Positions 47,728 through 47,905 of a stretch of DNA of 47,905 nucleotides are shown piece after piece. How positions within the stretch are numbered: position 1 is the stretch's first letter; the number at the start of each line of letters is the position of its first letter. The notes below the pieces were generated by a model. The model saw only the letters and a program-made list of their open reading frames with translations, had not been told where the DNA came from and ran no database searches. This stretch comes from JBHHYS01 sp046757645 (GTDB lineage Bacteria; Acidobacteriota; Terriglobia; Acidiferrales; 2-02-FULL-67-57): assembly GCA_046757645.1 (NCBI GenBank), contig JBHHYS010000007.1:1-47905 (forward strand). The letters run 5' to 3'. Made by a program: the position numbers and the translations under genes.

Positions 47728-47773
47728 GGTGACACTCCTCGATTGAGAATGAGTACTGCGCATTTTCCTACAA

Positions 47774-47905
47774 CTACGAAAGCGGACGGGATTTCGTTTC
47801 AACAATCTTGGCCGATGCCCGCGCCGGCGGCTGGGGCCGCAGGTAGTCGTGCCAGGGGGCCTCGACGCTCCCCAGTAAATGGCAGAACAGCTCGGCCGTG
47901 GCCCG
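47774..47905 (-). CDS. C-terminal end of an unidentified protein (5' end outside window)
   Basis: An open frame of 43 codons on the minus strand enters from the window edge and ends with TAG at 47774-47776, 46 bases before the TolC-type gene. It contains TAELFCHLLGSVEAPWHDYL and then RPQPPARASAKIV. It is too short to identify. A transcriptional regulator upstream of an efflux gene would be common. Confidence 0.4.
   Translation of the reverse strand, partial: RATAELFCHLLGSVEAPWHDYLRPQPPARASAKIVETKSRPLS

Noticed and set aside
1..47905. CRISPR arrays, rRNA genes, transposases and phage structural genes
   Set aside because: Looked for; none found. The dispersed repeats are not regularly spaced arrays.

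Overview
The window (about 48 kb, GC-rich, densely packed) looks like a chromosomal segment of a Gram-negative soil or sediment bacterium, most likely an acidobacterium. This is inferred from the paired short type IV pilins, the PilB-PilT-PilC-PilS-PilR-PilA order, a separate GspE/F-PilMNO-like operon, split acyl-CoA mutase genes and families of short dispersed intergenic repeats. No rRNA gene is present, so the phylum call is an inference.

Layout. (1) 1-7465: type IV pilus locus, with pilB (cut by the window edge), pilT, pilC (single-base frameshift near its 3' end), the pilS/pilR two-component pair, a sigma-54-type promoter, and two tandem pilin genes separated by a terminator. (2) 7717-11006: ABC-2 exporter (ATPase and permease), a TPR-like membrane protein and LolA. 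(3) 11087-17192: a tightly overlapping operon of gspF, gspE, PilM/N/O-like and GspC/PilP-like inner-membrane proteins and a pseudopilin-like protein, with no secretin. (4) 17302-21794: HAD phosphatase, threonine synthase, a tRNA-Ala(CGC) with a damaged tRNA copy on the far side of a GIY-YIG nuclease gene, and a CtpA-type protease. (5) 21891-23928: a visibly AT-richer 2-kb cassette bounded by inverted repeats. It carries a DUF3800 protein, a divergent 149-residue protein, an array of small palindromes over overlapping divergent promoters, and a candidate structured RNA ending in an intrinsic terminator. (6) 23998-33121: tatA, tatC, an M28 peptidase, nadB, aroB, ubiE/menG, a secreted coiled-coil protein, prepilin peptidase and two glycosyltransferases. 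(7) 33122-36425: an alpha/beta hydrolase, repeat-rich spacers and a Doc/antitoxin pair lying between two copies of the hutH 3' end. (8) 36426-45732: hutH, a hotdog thioesterase, two DUF35 proteins paired with two thiolase-like proteins that lack the catalytic cysteine, a crotonase lacking both catalytic glutamates, and icmB and icmA (isobutyryl-CoA mutase type), with a GxxExxY cassette and an unknown small gene inserted between the mutase genes. (9) 45922-47905: a TolC-type outer-membrane protein and the end of an upstream gene.

How it works together. PilS/PilR probably activate the pilin promoter through sigma-54. PilB and PilT extend and retract the pilus, and the prepilin peptidase at 30430-31251 should process both pilins and probably the pseudopilin of the second machine. 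The acyl-CoA block suggests a pathway for branched short acyl-CoAs, using a B12 mutase and a thiolase-fold/DUF35 complex that may act as an aldolase instead of a thiolase.

The most unusual features are the inverted-repeat-bounded DUF3800 cassette, the toxin-antitoxin unit that carries or duplicates a hutH 3' end, the tRNA-Ala/GIY-YIG arrangement, and several families of intergenic repeats, one of which brackets a GxxExxY gene in inverted orientation.
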